64,000 bases of DNA, taken from positions 496,001-560,000 of the forward strand of contig NZ_JAJFZN010000003.1 of NCBI RefSeq assembly GCF_020731145.1, in the 5' to 3' direction. This stretch comes from Sneathiella sp. HT1-7 (lineage in GTDB: Bacteria; Pseudomonadota; Alphaproteobacteria; Sneathiellales; Sneathiellaceae). The position numbers were made by a program, and so were the translations under genes. Numbering within the stretch: position 1 is the stretch's first letter; each line of letters starts with the position of its first letter. The notes beneath the pieces were generated by a model, which had not been told where the DNA came from, ran no database searches, and saw only the letters and a program-made list of their open reading frames with translations. Positions 34,238-42,845 of the stretch are shown piece by piece.

Positions 34238-36043
34238 TTAGCTGGCCATGGAGCGGATGTCTTTGAGGACTGATTCCACTTCCTCGCGCAGTTTGGAGGA
34301 GAATTGGGTGAGTTCACCAACAGAGCTCAGCAGTTGCGTCGCGCTTTCACCTGACACCGTTGCCATATTGGAGACATCAAGGACCGAGCGGGATACTTCG
34401 CCGGTGCTGGACGAGGCCTGCTGCACATTCTGGGTAATTTCCAGTGTGGCTGCGTTCTGTTCCTCGACCGCAGCCGTCATGACCTGAACCGTTTCGTCAA
34501 TCTGCACGATCATTTCCTCGATCCGCTTGACAGCTTCCACGGCTTCTGTGGTGGCGGATTGCATTCCGTCGATCTTGCGGGTGATTTCCTCGGTCGCGTT
34601 GGTGGTCTGGGAGGCCAAACCTTTCACTTCCGATGCCACGACGGCGAAGCCTTTTCCGGCCTCTCCGGCGCGGGCGGCCTCAATCGTGGCGTTGAGCGCG
34701 AGTAAATTGGTTTGCGACGCGATATTATTGATCAGCTCGATAACATTGCCGATTTCACCGGCGGAAACCGCAAGCTTGCCGACAACGATATCGGTTGATT
34801 CCGCAACTTGCATCGTCTCCTTGGAGAGTGTCGCGGAGACATTCACCTGACGGCTGATTTCCTGCAAGGAGGCAGAAAGCTCCTCCGCCGCTGAGGCAAC
34901 ACCGCTTACGTTGCCGGCTGCCTGCTCGGCGGCGGAGGCGATTGCGGTTGAGTGACGGTCCGTATCGGCGGCACTTGTCACCATGCTCTTGGCTTTTTCT
35001 TCCATGGTCTCGGCGGAGCCCATAATTTGCTGCGCGACAGTGTTGACCGTGCTTTCGAGTTTCTGGGCGAGTGCCTGAGCGAAGCTCACACGGTCTGCGG
35101 TGGATTTTGCGGCTGCTTCTTCATCGCGACGCTTCTCTTCTTCCGCGCGGGTCATTTCCTCGCGGCGACGCTCTTCTTCGGCGGCGGCTTTTTCTTGGGC
35201 GTCCTTTTCGCGCTGAACTTCCAGGGCCTTGACCTTTTCGGCATTCGCCTGGAATACCTGTACAGCGCGGGACATATCACCCACGTCGTCTTTGCGTTCC
35301 AGTCCGTCGATCGTGATGTTGCTGGCACCATCCGCAATGGAGAGCATGGCCTGCGTTAGTTGGGTGAGCGGGCGACCGATGAAGCGGCCCAGCAAAAATC
35401 CGGTGAGCAGCATAATACCAAGAAGGACGGCCCCGGTCAGCAGAAGCTGTTGTACCAGGTTTGCGGACAACTGCTCGTTAAGTTGATCGAGGCTCCATCC
35501 GAAGGCGGCAAAGCCCACAAGTTCTCCTTTTGCGGAAGTGACGGGAGTCAAGATGATCTGGTGAGATCCCGTGTTTTCCGAAAATACTTCGCCTTTTTCA
35601 AGCGCGGCTTTATGCTCTGACAGCAATTCCGTCAAACCAGGCGCGGAGGCGAGTGTCTCTGAATGATATTCGGTAACTATGGCGCCTTCGCTATCGAAGG
35701 TAAGAATATCGGCGAGAACGGAACCGTCTTTCGACGCCATCTCGTGATACACTTCAGCAACCTTGTCGGTTTTTTTCCATTTCAAACCACCTGAAAGCTG
35801 CTCGGCCATCAATTGCGAAATAGTGAGGTTATTATCTATCGCCAAATCTTCCATGGCGTGGCGCTGGTTTTGTAGTCCCAGATAGACAAGGAGCGAGAGA
35901 CCCATCAAGGTCGTCGCAAATACAACAAGTAGAATTTTGCGACTGACGGTCATCTTGACTGCAAAAGATTTTTTGTCTTTCGCAGCCAGGTTATTCACGT
36001 CAGTTTCGTTCGTTGGGCTCTCTACGCTCATCTTGTGCGTCAT
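34238..36043 (-). CDS. Methyl-accepting chemotaxis protein
   Basis: This 601-residue chemoreceptor has membrane helices at about 36-57 and 198-221. Between them is a periplasmic sensor domain of about 140 residues ([19 protein letters not shown] and [14 protein letters not shown] suggest a single Cache-like fold). HAMP follows (about 222-275), then a charged coiled coil very rich in Glu, Lys and Arg (about 280-325). The signalling domain carries the hairpin tip with [13 protein letters not shown] and [15 protein letters not shown]. It controls flagellar rotation through CheA/CheW. The second methionine (residue 5) is a possible alternative start. A gene for a separate PDC-like sensor lies 35 bases upstream in the same direction. 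Confidence 0.92.
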   Translation of the reverse strand: MTHKMSVESPTNETDVNNLAAKDKKSFAVKMTVSRKILLVVFATTLMGLSLLVYLGLQNQRHAMEDLAIDNNLTISQLMAEQLSGGLKWKKTDKVAEVYHEMASKDGSVLADILTFDSEGAIVTEYHSETLASAPGLTELLSEHKAALEKGEVFSENTGSHQIILTPVTSAKGELVGFAAFGWSLDQLNEQLSANLVQQLLLTGAVLLGIMLLTGFLLGRFIGRPLTQLTQAMLSIADGASNITIDGLERKDDVGDMSRAVQVFQANAEKVKALEVQREKDAQEKAAAEEERRREEMTRAEEEKRRDEEAAAKSTADRVSFAQALAQKLESTVNTVAQQIMGSAETMEEKAKSMVTSAADTDRHSTAIASAAEQAAGNVSGVASAAEELSASLQEISRQVNVSATLSKETMQVAESTDIVVGKLAVSAGEIGNVIELINNIASQTNLLALNATIEAARAGEAGKGFAVVASEVKGLASQTTNATEEITRKIDGMQSATTEAVEAVKRIEEMIVQIDETVQVMTAAVEEQNAATLEITQNVQQASSSTGEVSRSVLDVSNMATVSGESATQLLSSVGELTQFSSKLREEVESVLKDIRSMAS

Positions 36044-36078
36044 CCTTATTTATTCTTGGTGAGGACTATTGGAGATAT

Positions 36079-36663
36079 CTATTCCAGCATCTCAACATTG
36101 ACACCAACCGTTACGGCGCCGATGGCCTTGCCGGTGCTTGGATCAACAACCGCAATACTAACCTGTGACTGGTATGTCTGGGTGGATTCATCAAACTCAA
36201 CTTCGTCTATCAGAACGCCTTCCGGTCCGATGCCATATGATTGCTGCCATTTGGCTTCATCGCCCTGCCAATAGTCAGAGGTGATGTCGCTCTGGCCAAC
36301 ATTGAGGCCCTTCATGTCCATGACAAAAATTTCTGTGTATTTGCCCTCGGCCTTTTCTTTAACGCCTTTAAGATAGGTCGACAGGCTGTTGGAGAGAACC
36401 GCGTTAATCATCTTCTGATCACCACCTTTGGTTTCTGCGCGCCATTTCTTGTCCTGCGTATCAATGTCACTCTGGCTAAGTGAGATGGACGTTTCGTTTT
36501 GTCCTTTGACTGCGCTGACCACTTCGTCGGACTGTGACCAGCCACGAATTTCAGTATCAATCAGGTTGGCGACAGCGACTTTGTAGTCCTGGGCGAGGGA
36601 GGGTGTCGGCAGTCCTGCAAAAAATGCGATAACAGCGACAGAGGCAATTAGAGTGCGGATCAT
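36079..36663 (-). CDS. Stand-alone periplasmic PDC/Cache-like sensor protein
   Basis: This 194-residue protein has a signal peptide (MIRTLIASVAVIAFFAGLP, cleavage near SLAQD). The rest reads as a PDC/Cache-type ligand-binding domain: an N-terminal helix (VANLIDTEIRGWSQSD), then EIFVMDMKGLNVGQSDITSDYWQGDEAKW, which is the common pattern, and QVSIAVVDPSTGKAIGAVTVGVNVEML at the end. It has no further membrane helix or signalling domain, so it is a soluble or signal-anchored periplasmic binding protein. The start at 36663 has GGAG upstream. It lies 35 bases before the chemoreceptor gene in the same operon, which suggests that it presents a ligand to that receptor. Confidence 0.78.
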   Translation of the reverse strand: MIRTLIASVAVIAFFAGLPTPSLAQDYKVAVANLIDTEIRGWSQSDEVVSAVKGQNETSISLSQSDIDTQDKKWRAETKGGDQKMINAVLSNSLSTYLKGVKEKAEGKYTEIFVMDMKGLNVGQSDITSDYWQGDEAKWQQSYGIGPEGVLIDEVEFDESTQTYQSQVSIAVVDPSTGKAIGAVTVGVNVEMLE

Positions 36664-36837
36664 TATCAAGGCTCCATTTAGGTGTATCATTTTTAACTAT
36701 TTTATCAATCAGTGCTGGCTTGCCGGGTGCGACAATAAAACCAAGTATTCAAATACTGGCGATGAAGTGTTTATTTATAGTTAATTGGTAATATATTTCG
36801 CCCAGCGATTCCCAAGATATTTCTGCGAGGTGGGTGC

Positions 36838-38847
36838 TTAGGCAACCTGACGCCGGGCTTCCTTGGGAAAGCTCACGGTTACTTTCGTGCCCGTACCGAA
36901 TTCACTTTCGATATGAAGCTGCCCGTGATGTGCGGCAACAAAGGATTTAACAATCGAAAGACCAAGACCGACGCCTTCATGGGTAATGTCGGAGGATCTA
37001 TGGCCCTTGACGAAAGGTTGCGTGATGTTTGGCAGCTGGTCGTGCTTGATCCCGTCGCCGGTATCCTGAACCTCGATAATCACATCGGTTTCTGTGACTG
37101 ACGCGGAAACGGTGATTTTGTCTCCGGCATGGGAGAATTTGATCGCGTTGGTCAGCAAATTCAGGAATATCTGGCGCATGGCTGTTTCATCGGCGCTGAT
37201 CTCCGGCAGGGTGCTTTCCGTAAACAGCTGAACCATAATTCCTTGTGTGGCGGCACGATGGCGCACGGATTTAACGCAGTCGGCGAGCAGATGCCGGACC
37301 GAAACCGGCTCCAGAATCAAATCGCGCTTGCCCAGTTCAATCGCGGAAATATCGAGTACTTCATTGATGAGCGTCAGGAGATGCCGGCCACTTTGATTGA
37401 TGTCCTTGGCATACTCCGAGTATTTTTCATTGCCAAGCGATCCGAAATACTGTCCGACCAGAATGTCGCTGAACCCGATAATCGCGTTGAGCGGGGTCCT
37501 GAGTTCATGACTCATGGTGGCGAGGAATTTTGATTTGGCGAGGTTGGCATCTTCTGCCTTCATAAGCGCCTCTCTCAGCGCTTCCTCGGCCTTCTTGTTG
37601 GCACTTATATCCGTGATCGAGCCGCCGACCGCGATGACATTTCCTTCATCATCCATGATCGGGAACATTTGCGCGAAGGTCGGGCGGTCGCCGATGCTAT
37701 TCGTCGGGCTTACATATTCCCGCTCGACCATTTTCTTGCTGTCGATGATTTCCTTTTCCTGCTCGAGAACCTTCTGGGCATAGTCCTCGGAGAAAAATTC
37801 ATATGTATTATGCCCGCGAATTTCACGGCCTTCCGGATTAAACCATTCATGCCACTGGGAGTTGACATGCAGGTAATTCCCTTCCGTGTCCTTGATGATG
37901 ATGGCGGACGGGGAGTTTTCGATAAAAGTCCGGAACAGCTTGTCGCTCGCCTTGACATGGATCTGGCGAACCATGGCGAGATGGATGAGGTAGGCGATGG
38001 CAATCGAGAGCAGGATCAGCGTCACAAGGACAATCTCATCCACCATGCTCTGATGGGCGGCGAGGGTCTCTGCGGTGGGGACCAGGCTGATCGCCCACAC
38101 CCGGTTCCCGACGATGATCCATTTATGGAAGACAGTGTCGGAGTCCCACTCCGTCGTCGGGTCGAGCGTGCCGAATAAAAGCTCGTCCCGGTCATAGATC
38201 ATCACGTTATATTTTTTCAGCAGGCTGTTCGGCATCGCCCCCTTGATCAGGGGTTCGCTGCGGAAAACAATATTCACGAAGCCGACCAGCCGCTCCAGTT
38301 TGATCACCGGGATATAGGCGGTAAAGCCCATGCCGCCCTGCGCCAGCTCAATCGGCGAGGTGATCTGCAGGCGGCCGGTTTTCTCCGCCGCCGCGATTGC
38401 CTTTGCAGGCGTGGCAAGCTTTCGGATATCGAGATTGACCGCGGCCTCATTGCCTTTCAGCGGCGTGACCCAGCGAATAACCCCCATGGAGTCGACCCAG
38501 TTGATTGCCTGAAAATCCTTAAACAGGTCATACAGGTAGGACGCCTGGGTAAGGAATTCCTCGCGGCCGTTAATATCCCCCTTGGCGAGGGAGCTGCGGA
38601 TTTGCTGGCCGATGGCGAGGCGGGTCGTGATATGGCTCTCCAGCCGCGCTGCGAAATTACTGAGGTCGCCGCGCGCTTCCGTGATATGGCCCTGTGACTC
38701 CCGTGTCGGGGTGAGGGCCCATGCCAGAACGACAAGCAGGATCATGGCCACACCAATGGCAATAGGCACACCGATTGTATAGCGCGTCAGACGGCCAACA
38801 ACTCGTCGCAGATTATTCGGATCCTTGAAGCTTTTCATCCGATCCAT
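36838..38847 (-). CDS. Membrane PAS-domain sensor histidine kinase
   Basis: This 669-residue kinase has a membrane helix at about 24-48 (IGVPIAIGVAMILLVVLAWAL), an extracytoplasmic sensor region of about 230 residues (CHASE-like, with LFKDFQAINWVDSMGVIRWV), and a second helix near 275-297. A PAS domain follows at about 310-425 (IENSPSAIIIKDTEGNYLHV). Then come HisKA with phosphoacceptor H447 in ATMSHELRTPLNAIIGF, and HATPase_c with NLLTNAIKFS, DTGDGI and GVGLGLSIVKSF. There is no receiver domain and no adjacent response regulator, so its partner lies elsewhere. The start may be the first or the fourth residue. It is separate from the chemoreceptor operon (174-base gap). Confidence 0.9.
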   Translation of the reverse strand: MDRMKSFKDPNNLRRVVGRLTRYTIGVPIAIGVAMILLVVLAWALTPTRESQGHITEARGDLSNFAARLESHITTRLAIGQQIRSSLAKGDINGREEFLTQASYLYDLFKDFQAINWVDSMGVIRWVTPLKGNEAAVNLDIRKLATPAKAIAAAEKTGRLQITSPIELAQGGMGFTAYIPVIKLERLVGFVNIVFRSEPLIKGAMPNSLLKKYNVMIYDRDELLFGTLDPTTEWDSDTVFHKWIIVGNRVWAISLVPTAETLAAHQSMVDEIVLVTLILLSIAIAYLIHLAMVRQIHVKASDKLFRTFIENSPSAIIIKDTEGNYLHVNSQWHEWFNPEGREIRGHNTYEFFSEDYAQKVLEQEKEIIDSKKMVEREYVSPTNSIGDRPTFAQMFPIMDDEGNVIAVGGSITDISANKKAEEALREALMKAEDANLAKSKFLATMSHELRTPLNAIIGFSDILVGQYFGSLGNEKYSEYAKDINQSGRHLLTLINEVLDISAIELGKRDLILEPVSVRHLLADCVKSVRHRAATQGIMVQLFTESTLPEISADETAMRQIFLNLLTNAIKFSHAGDKITVSASVTETDVIIEVQDTGDGIKHDQLPNITQPFVKGHRSSDITHEGVGLGLSIVKSFVAAHHGQLHIESEFGTGTKVTVSFPKEARRQVA

Positions 38848-38934
38848 TCTAGTAAATAAGCCCTTAACAAACCTTAAACAACTTTCGGCAGTTTTTACGG
38901 TTTCCTAAGGTTTCCGCGACGTAAAAAGCGGCAC

Positions 38935-39657
38935 TCAGGCGGGGTGAGTTTCTTTCAGCCCGATCACATCGCGATAGAGGAAGGACGCGGTGGAGACCGT
39001 AATCGCGATGATAATGACCGAGGCAATGACATTCACGATCCCGATGGCGAGGACAATCGTGGTGGTCGAGCCGAAACCCGCGGCGATCAGCCCCGCGAGC
39101 AGGGCAGCCGCGCCCATCGGCACGACAAAGATCATCATGGCGAGCAACGCGCCCAGAATGAAGGAGAATATGAGCGTCAGCCCCTCTTGCACGAACAGGC
39201 CGCCGTCAATCGGCTGGTCAAGCGCGATGGCCGGATAGAAGAAGGCGAGCATGGCACTCGCCAGGATGACGAGGACGAACGCCACGATTATCGCCGCCGT
39301 ATCGGGCAGCACCTCGACGAGCATGGAGACGATCAGGAAGGAGGCAACGCTCACCACCACGATCAGCGCGCCGAACTTGATCTCGCGCAGGCCGAAGGAA
39401 AGGGCGAAGCCGCGCTTCTCCCGCTCGGCGGGGAGCAGGGAATAACGGTGCCAGGCGACGGCGAAAATCGCATAGAGAAAGGCCTCGATCACCTGACCGG
39501 CAATGGCGAAGGACGCATTGGTGAGATAGTTGATAAAGGTCACCACGCCCATCGCAATCACAATCGGCAGGCCGCGCATAAAGCAGGGCCCCGCATTCTG
39601 GATCACAAAGATTGTCGCGGCAATCACGGCCTTCGGCACAGTCAGCAGATTTTCCAA
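38935..39657 (-). CDS. Hypothetical polytopic membrane protein (tandem copy 1)
   Basis: This 240-residue protein has about six membrane helices. It begins MENLLTVPKAVIAATIFVI and ends with TASFLYRDVIGLKE. It also has AVAWHRYSLLPAEREKRGFA and GLREIKFGALIV in the first half and FYPAIALDQPIDGG in the middle. The adjacent gene shares all these landmarks, so the two are a tandem duplication. I know of no function; such proteins are common in alphaproteobacteria as unnamed membrane proteins. The start of each copy lies at the edge of a repeated upstream segment. Confidence 0.75.
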   Translation of the reverse strand: MENLLTVPKAVIAATIFVIQNAGPCFMRGLPIVIAMGVVTFINYLTNASFAIAGQVIEAFLYAIFAVAWHRYSLLPAEREKRGFALSFGLREIKFGALIVVVSVASFLIVSMLVEVLPDTAAIIVAFVLVILASAMLAFFYPAIALDQPIDGGLFVQEGLTLIFSFILGALLAMMIFVVPMGAAALLAGLIAAGFGSTTTIVLAIGIVNVIASVIIIAITVSTASFLYRDVIGLKETHPA

Positions 39658-39743
39658 AATAACCCTCGCGATTGTTGTATGGCAACGCTTTCGCCTTGCA
39701 GATTATCGTATTGCGACGCGGATGGATAGAGGGAAGGGGGATT
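39655..39743. repeat. Duplicated upstream segment, copy 1
   Basis: The bases before copy 1 of the membrane gene contain TTGCAGATTATCGTATTGCG and GACGCGGATGGATAGAG, preceded by CCTCGCGATT. The same blocks stand before copy 2 (40474-40562) with few changes. The upstream region is better conserved than the proteins, which suggests a shared promoter or operator. Confidence 0.75.
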
Positions 39744-40476
39744 ATTGAGGTGTTGTTGCCCCGGCTTCCTCCTGCAACCCGATTACGTCGCGATAAAGAA
39801 AGGACGCTGTGGACGCAGCAACGGCGAGGGTGAGGAAAGTAATAAGTTTTTGAAAAACGACAATCAGCACGGCTTGGCTAAGATCGCCGGGAATATATGT
39901 TAGGACAAGATAACCGAATCCAACTGTAAGGGCGGCAGGTACAAAGAAAAGCGCAACTGCCATCAAAGCAGCGAAGAGAAAGGAGAAGAACAGGCGCAAG
40001 CTATTATATAGGAACCATCCTGCATTGATCGGCTGATTGAGTGCAATGGCTGGATAGAAAAAGAGAAGAAGGTTCGTGCAAAGTAAAACAATGACGAAGA
40101 ATATGAGGGTTGCAATCCCTTCCTGAAATGCTTCGGAAAGTGCGTTCTGAGACAGCACAAAGACGACACCTGCCGCCAGAAAGAGCGCCCCGAATTTTAG
40201 TTCCCGCAGTCCGAAAGCGCCAACAAAACCTTTCTGCGCATTTTCCGAGGAAAGAACGCTGTAGCGATGCCATGAAACCATAAAAATCGCGTAGACGAAT
40301 GTCATGAGAGCTGCAATGGCATAGCCTAGCTCGGTCGAGAGAAACCCCATTAGAATTTCAAGTACGCTCGCCAATAAAATTATGGATAAAGAACGGAACA
40401 GGAATGGCTTGAAATTCCGAGCCACAAACGCAATGGCCGAAAGCGTTGCTTTCGGCACGGTCAGCAGATTTTCCAA
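39742..40476 (-). CDS. Hypothetical polytopic membrane protein (tandem copy 2)
   Basis: This 244-residue paralogue of the previous gene begins MENLLTVPKATLSAIAFVA. It has MVSWHRYSVLSSENAQKGFV, GLRELKFGALFL, FYPAIALNQPIN and SFLYRDVIGLQE at matching places. The copies are recognisably related but clearly diverged in the membrane helices, so the duplication is old. Copy 2 is the more AT-rich of the two. Its function is unknown. Confidence 0.75.
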   Translation of the reverse strand: MENLLTVPKATLSAIAFVARNFKPFLFRSLSIILLASVLEILMGFLSTELGYAIAALMTFVYAIFMVSWHRYSVLSSENAQKGFVGAFGLRELKFGALFLAAGVVFVLSQNALSEAFQEGIATLIFFVIVLLCTNLLLFFYPAIALNQPINAGWFLYNSLRLFFSFLFAALMAVALFFVPAALTVGFGYLVLTYIPGDLSQAVLIVVFQKLITFLTLAVAASTASFLYRDVIGLQEEAGATTPQ

Positions 40477-40562
40477 AACACCCCTCGCGATTTTTAGGCG
40501 ACACCCGTTTTGCCTTGCAGATTATCCTATTGCGACGCGGATGGATAGAGAGGAATGGGGGG
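40474..40562. repeat. Duplicated upstream segment, copy 2
   Basis: This matches the segment at 39655-39743: CCTCGCGATT, then TTGCAGATTATCCTATTGCG and GACGCGGATGGATAGAG, ending in a G-rich run. It is the leader of membrane gene copy 2 and also forms the left boundary of the AT-rich reverse transcriptase region. Confidence 0.75.
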
Positions 40563-40649
40563 GGTAGTATAACGGGATTTATAATACTAGAAACATGACA
40601 TTTGATTGTATATTATAAATAAGCAAGAATTCCATTCAATAGAGGGTAA

Positions 40650-42125
40650 ATGGCCTATTCCTCGCAGAAATTCCTACTGGATGATTTGTCGAAGACATTG
40701 TTTCCTATGCAAACAACTAAAATTTTGGTTGAATCTGGCTTTGATAAACTTAAAAACTATGGGAAATCAATAGCCTATGATCCAGAGGAGGACGGAAATT
40801 TTTTGCCGCAGAAAAGAGTAAACGGTATCAAGAAAGGTCTTCATTTAAGGCGAACTATAAAACTCGATCCCGTTGCTGAAGTATTCCTTTATGATTTAAT
40901 TTATCGTAATCGCAATTTCTTCAAGGCGAAAAAGAAAAAAAATCGGCTAAATTTTGGCTATCATTTTTCTAACAGTACGCCGGTGTCATCTGTTGCGGCA
41001 TATAAAGAATTTAAGGACAACATTTCTATCAACGAAATGTGGTATGAGCACTATGCGTCGTTTGACGTGTCTTCATATTTCAATCATTTGTATCATCATG
41101 ATTTAGTACAGTGGTTTGATGAGCGTGGGGCAGATGAAAAAGACGTTCAGGCTTTTGGGAAGTTTTTAAGAGAAATTAATTCTGGTAGGAGCACGGATTT
41201 CTTACCACAAGGCATTTATCCAGCAAAAATGATTGGCAATGATTTTTTGAAATTCATTGAAAGCTCGGGTCAAACGAATTGTGAACAAATTTTGAGATAT
41301 ATGGATGATATCTATTTATTCTCTGACGATGAGTCAAAAATAAAGCATGATTTTCTATTAATACAAGAATTGTTAGGTTTAAAAGGGCTTTCCATCAACA
41401 CTGAGAAGACAAGTTTTGACGAGAAACCAAGTGAAGAAGTTGATGAGAAAAAAATTAAACTGCTTCGACGGCGAAGGCGGGTAATTTTTGTTTCTGGAAT
41501 TGATGATGAAGATTTATGGAGCGATGATGATGACGTTATAGATCAAATTGATAGTGATGATGTCGCTTATCTAAAGTCACTTTTGTCAGAAGAGCATATA
41601 GAAGAGGATGATGCCGAACTTGCTCTATCAGTTATGAGAGATAATACTGAGGAAGTGTATGAATTTCTTGAGAATATATTAAAAGATTTCCCCAACTTAT
41701 CGAAAAGTTTTTACTACTTTTGCAACCACGTAGAAGATAAAGGCTTTCTTTCAGAGCTTGTTTCCAATGCGATAAAAAATGATGTTATCCCTGAATTTCA
41801 GTTGTTCTGGTTAGGCGTTATTGCCGAAAATCACCTTCATGGGACCGAAAAATATGGCGAAATATTATTAAGTCTGCTGAATCATCCTTCCGCTACCATA
41901 ATTTCACGTGCGAAAATTCTGGAAATTCCCGAAAAAGAATTTGGATTAGTGGAAGTAAGAGAAGAAATACTTAGGTCTGGGCAGTCAGATTGGCTTTCTT
42001 GGGCCGCGGCCGTCGGATCGTTAAGCCAAAAAAAATCGGCGCGAAATTATGCACTTGGATATTTCATGAATGGCTCCAAAATGAACAAAGTTATTGGCGA
42101 AATCCTTAAAGGGATAAAGGACTAA
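40650..42125 (+). CDS. Reverse transcriptase, probably an antiphage (unknown-group/Abi-like) type
   Basis: This 491-residue protein has an intact reverse transcriptase palm. Motif A is ASFDVSSYF with D139, the motif B region is LPQGIYPAKMIGNDF (185-199), motif C is RYMDDIYLF with D219 and D220, and motif D is LGLKGLSINTEKTSF. RRTIKLDPVAEVFLYDLIY near 67-85 resembles Abi/UG-type enzymes and not retrons or group II introns. The palm is followed by a basic then acidic linker (LLRRRRR, 271-277; 14 Asp/Glu between 285 and 310). A helical C-terminal region of about 190 residues (HEAT-like in appearance) has no recognised enzyme motif. No maturase, endonuclease or nitrilase domain is seen. The gene is AT-rich, has GAGGGTAA as ribosome-binding site, and stands alone. 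Its subgroup is not determined. Confidence 0.85.
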   Translation: MAYSSQKFLLDDLSKTLFPMQTTKILVESGFDKLKNYGKSIAYDPEEDGNFLPQKRVNGIKKGLHLRRTIKLDPVAEVFLYDLIYRNRNFFKAKKKKNRLNFGYHFSNSTPVSSVAAYKEFKDNISINEMWYEHYASFDVSSYFNHLYHHDLVQWFDERGADEKDVQAFGKFLREINSGRSTDFLPQGIYPAKMIGNDFLKFIESSGQTNCEQILRYMDDIYLFSDDESKIKHDFLLIQELLGLKGLSINTEKTSFDEKPSEEVDEKKIKLLRRRRRVIFVSGIDDEDLWSDDDDVIDQIDSDDVAYLKSLLSEEHIEEDDAELALSVMRDNTEEVYEFLENILKDFPNLSKSFYYFCNHVEDKGFLSELVSNAIKNDVIPEFQLFWLGVIAENHLHGTEKYGEILLSLLNHPSATIISRAKILEIPEKEFGLVEVREEILRSGQSDWLSWAAAVGSLSQKKSARNYALGYFMNGSKMNKVIGEILKGIKD

Positions 42126-42292
42126 TTGACAGCCTTCATTGCCTTTATTGTACGTCAATATTGACTTTTTACAAAATCTATACTAGTATATAGGCCTTCC
42201 CTAATCGTGACAAACTTTTGTCTTTTATGCGATCAGGCGAGCGGAAGCCGCGCAAGATTTCTCCGGCGCGGTTCCGTGTCGGCGGGAGGATC

Positions 42293-42697
42293 TCAGGCAG
42301 TTTGGGGACGGTGATCCCCCAGGCGCTTGAGGCCGACGGTTTGAAGGACTGCGAGGACAGCAACGGCTATGGCGAGGATCTCGACCACCCAGCTGCCCTC
42401 CACCGTCAAATGGCTCTGGAACAAGAGGAGTACGAGTCCACTCCCGACCACCCAGGCAACGTCGGCGGCAATGATGAGCTTGGCAAACAGCGGATTTATA
42501 TTTTTCCGCGTGACCGTCCAGGCGACATCGGCGGCGAAGAGCACTAAGCCCACCCCAAGCGTGTAGAGGATCCATGGAGCGATCCCCGTCCAGCGCGCGA
42601 GCGGGTCCGCGAAGGCGAGCGCCACCCCTCCGGTTAGAAGCGACGTCCCGGCATTGATCAGCAGGGTGTTCCGTAGCAGGTTTGACTTAACCATCAT
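42293..42697 (-). CDS. Small membrane protein, four helices
   Basis: This 134-residue protein has four hydrophobic segments, at about residues 10-30, 40-62, 72-95 and 102-122, and a short basic C-terminus. I do not recognise the family with certainty. The start at 42697 follows AAAGGAGATCAAG at good spacing. It is divergent from the XRE-family regulator gene, 148 bases away, and is probably under its control. The GC content is high again, so the AT-rich region ends before this gene. Confidence 0.7.
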   Translation of the reverse strand: MMVKSNLLRNTLLINAGTSLLTGGVALAFADPLARWTGIAPWILYTLGVGLVLFAADVAWTVTRKNINPLFAKLIIAADVAWVVGSGLVLLLFQSHLTVEGSWVVEILAIAVAVLAVLQTVGLKRLGDHRPQTA

Positions 42698-42845
42698 CTT
42701 GATCTCCTTTCAGTTGGGCCGACCATGGTGGCCACTGGAAGCAGGATGGCGGGGAGAGGTTATCTTCTCAATTACCTTGATGGTAATGTTCCTGATCTTT
42801 AATTCGGGGTATTCTGGATGCCGGATTATCGAGAAAGGAAAGAAG

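Noticed and set aside
40563-42292. A retron (reverse transcriptase plus msr-msd RNA)
   Set aside because: No inverted a1/a2 repeats or structured RNA gene is visible before the gene, and the palm context is Abi/UG-like.
40563-42292. A mobile intron or insertion element around the reverse transcriptase
   Set aside because: There is no maturase or endonuclease domain, and I saw no terminal inverted repeats or target-site duplications.
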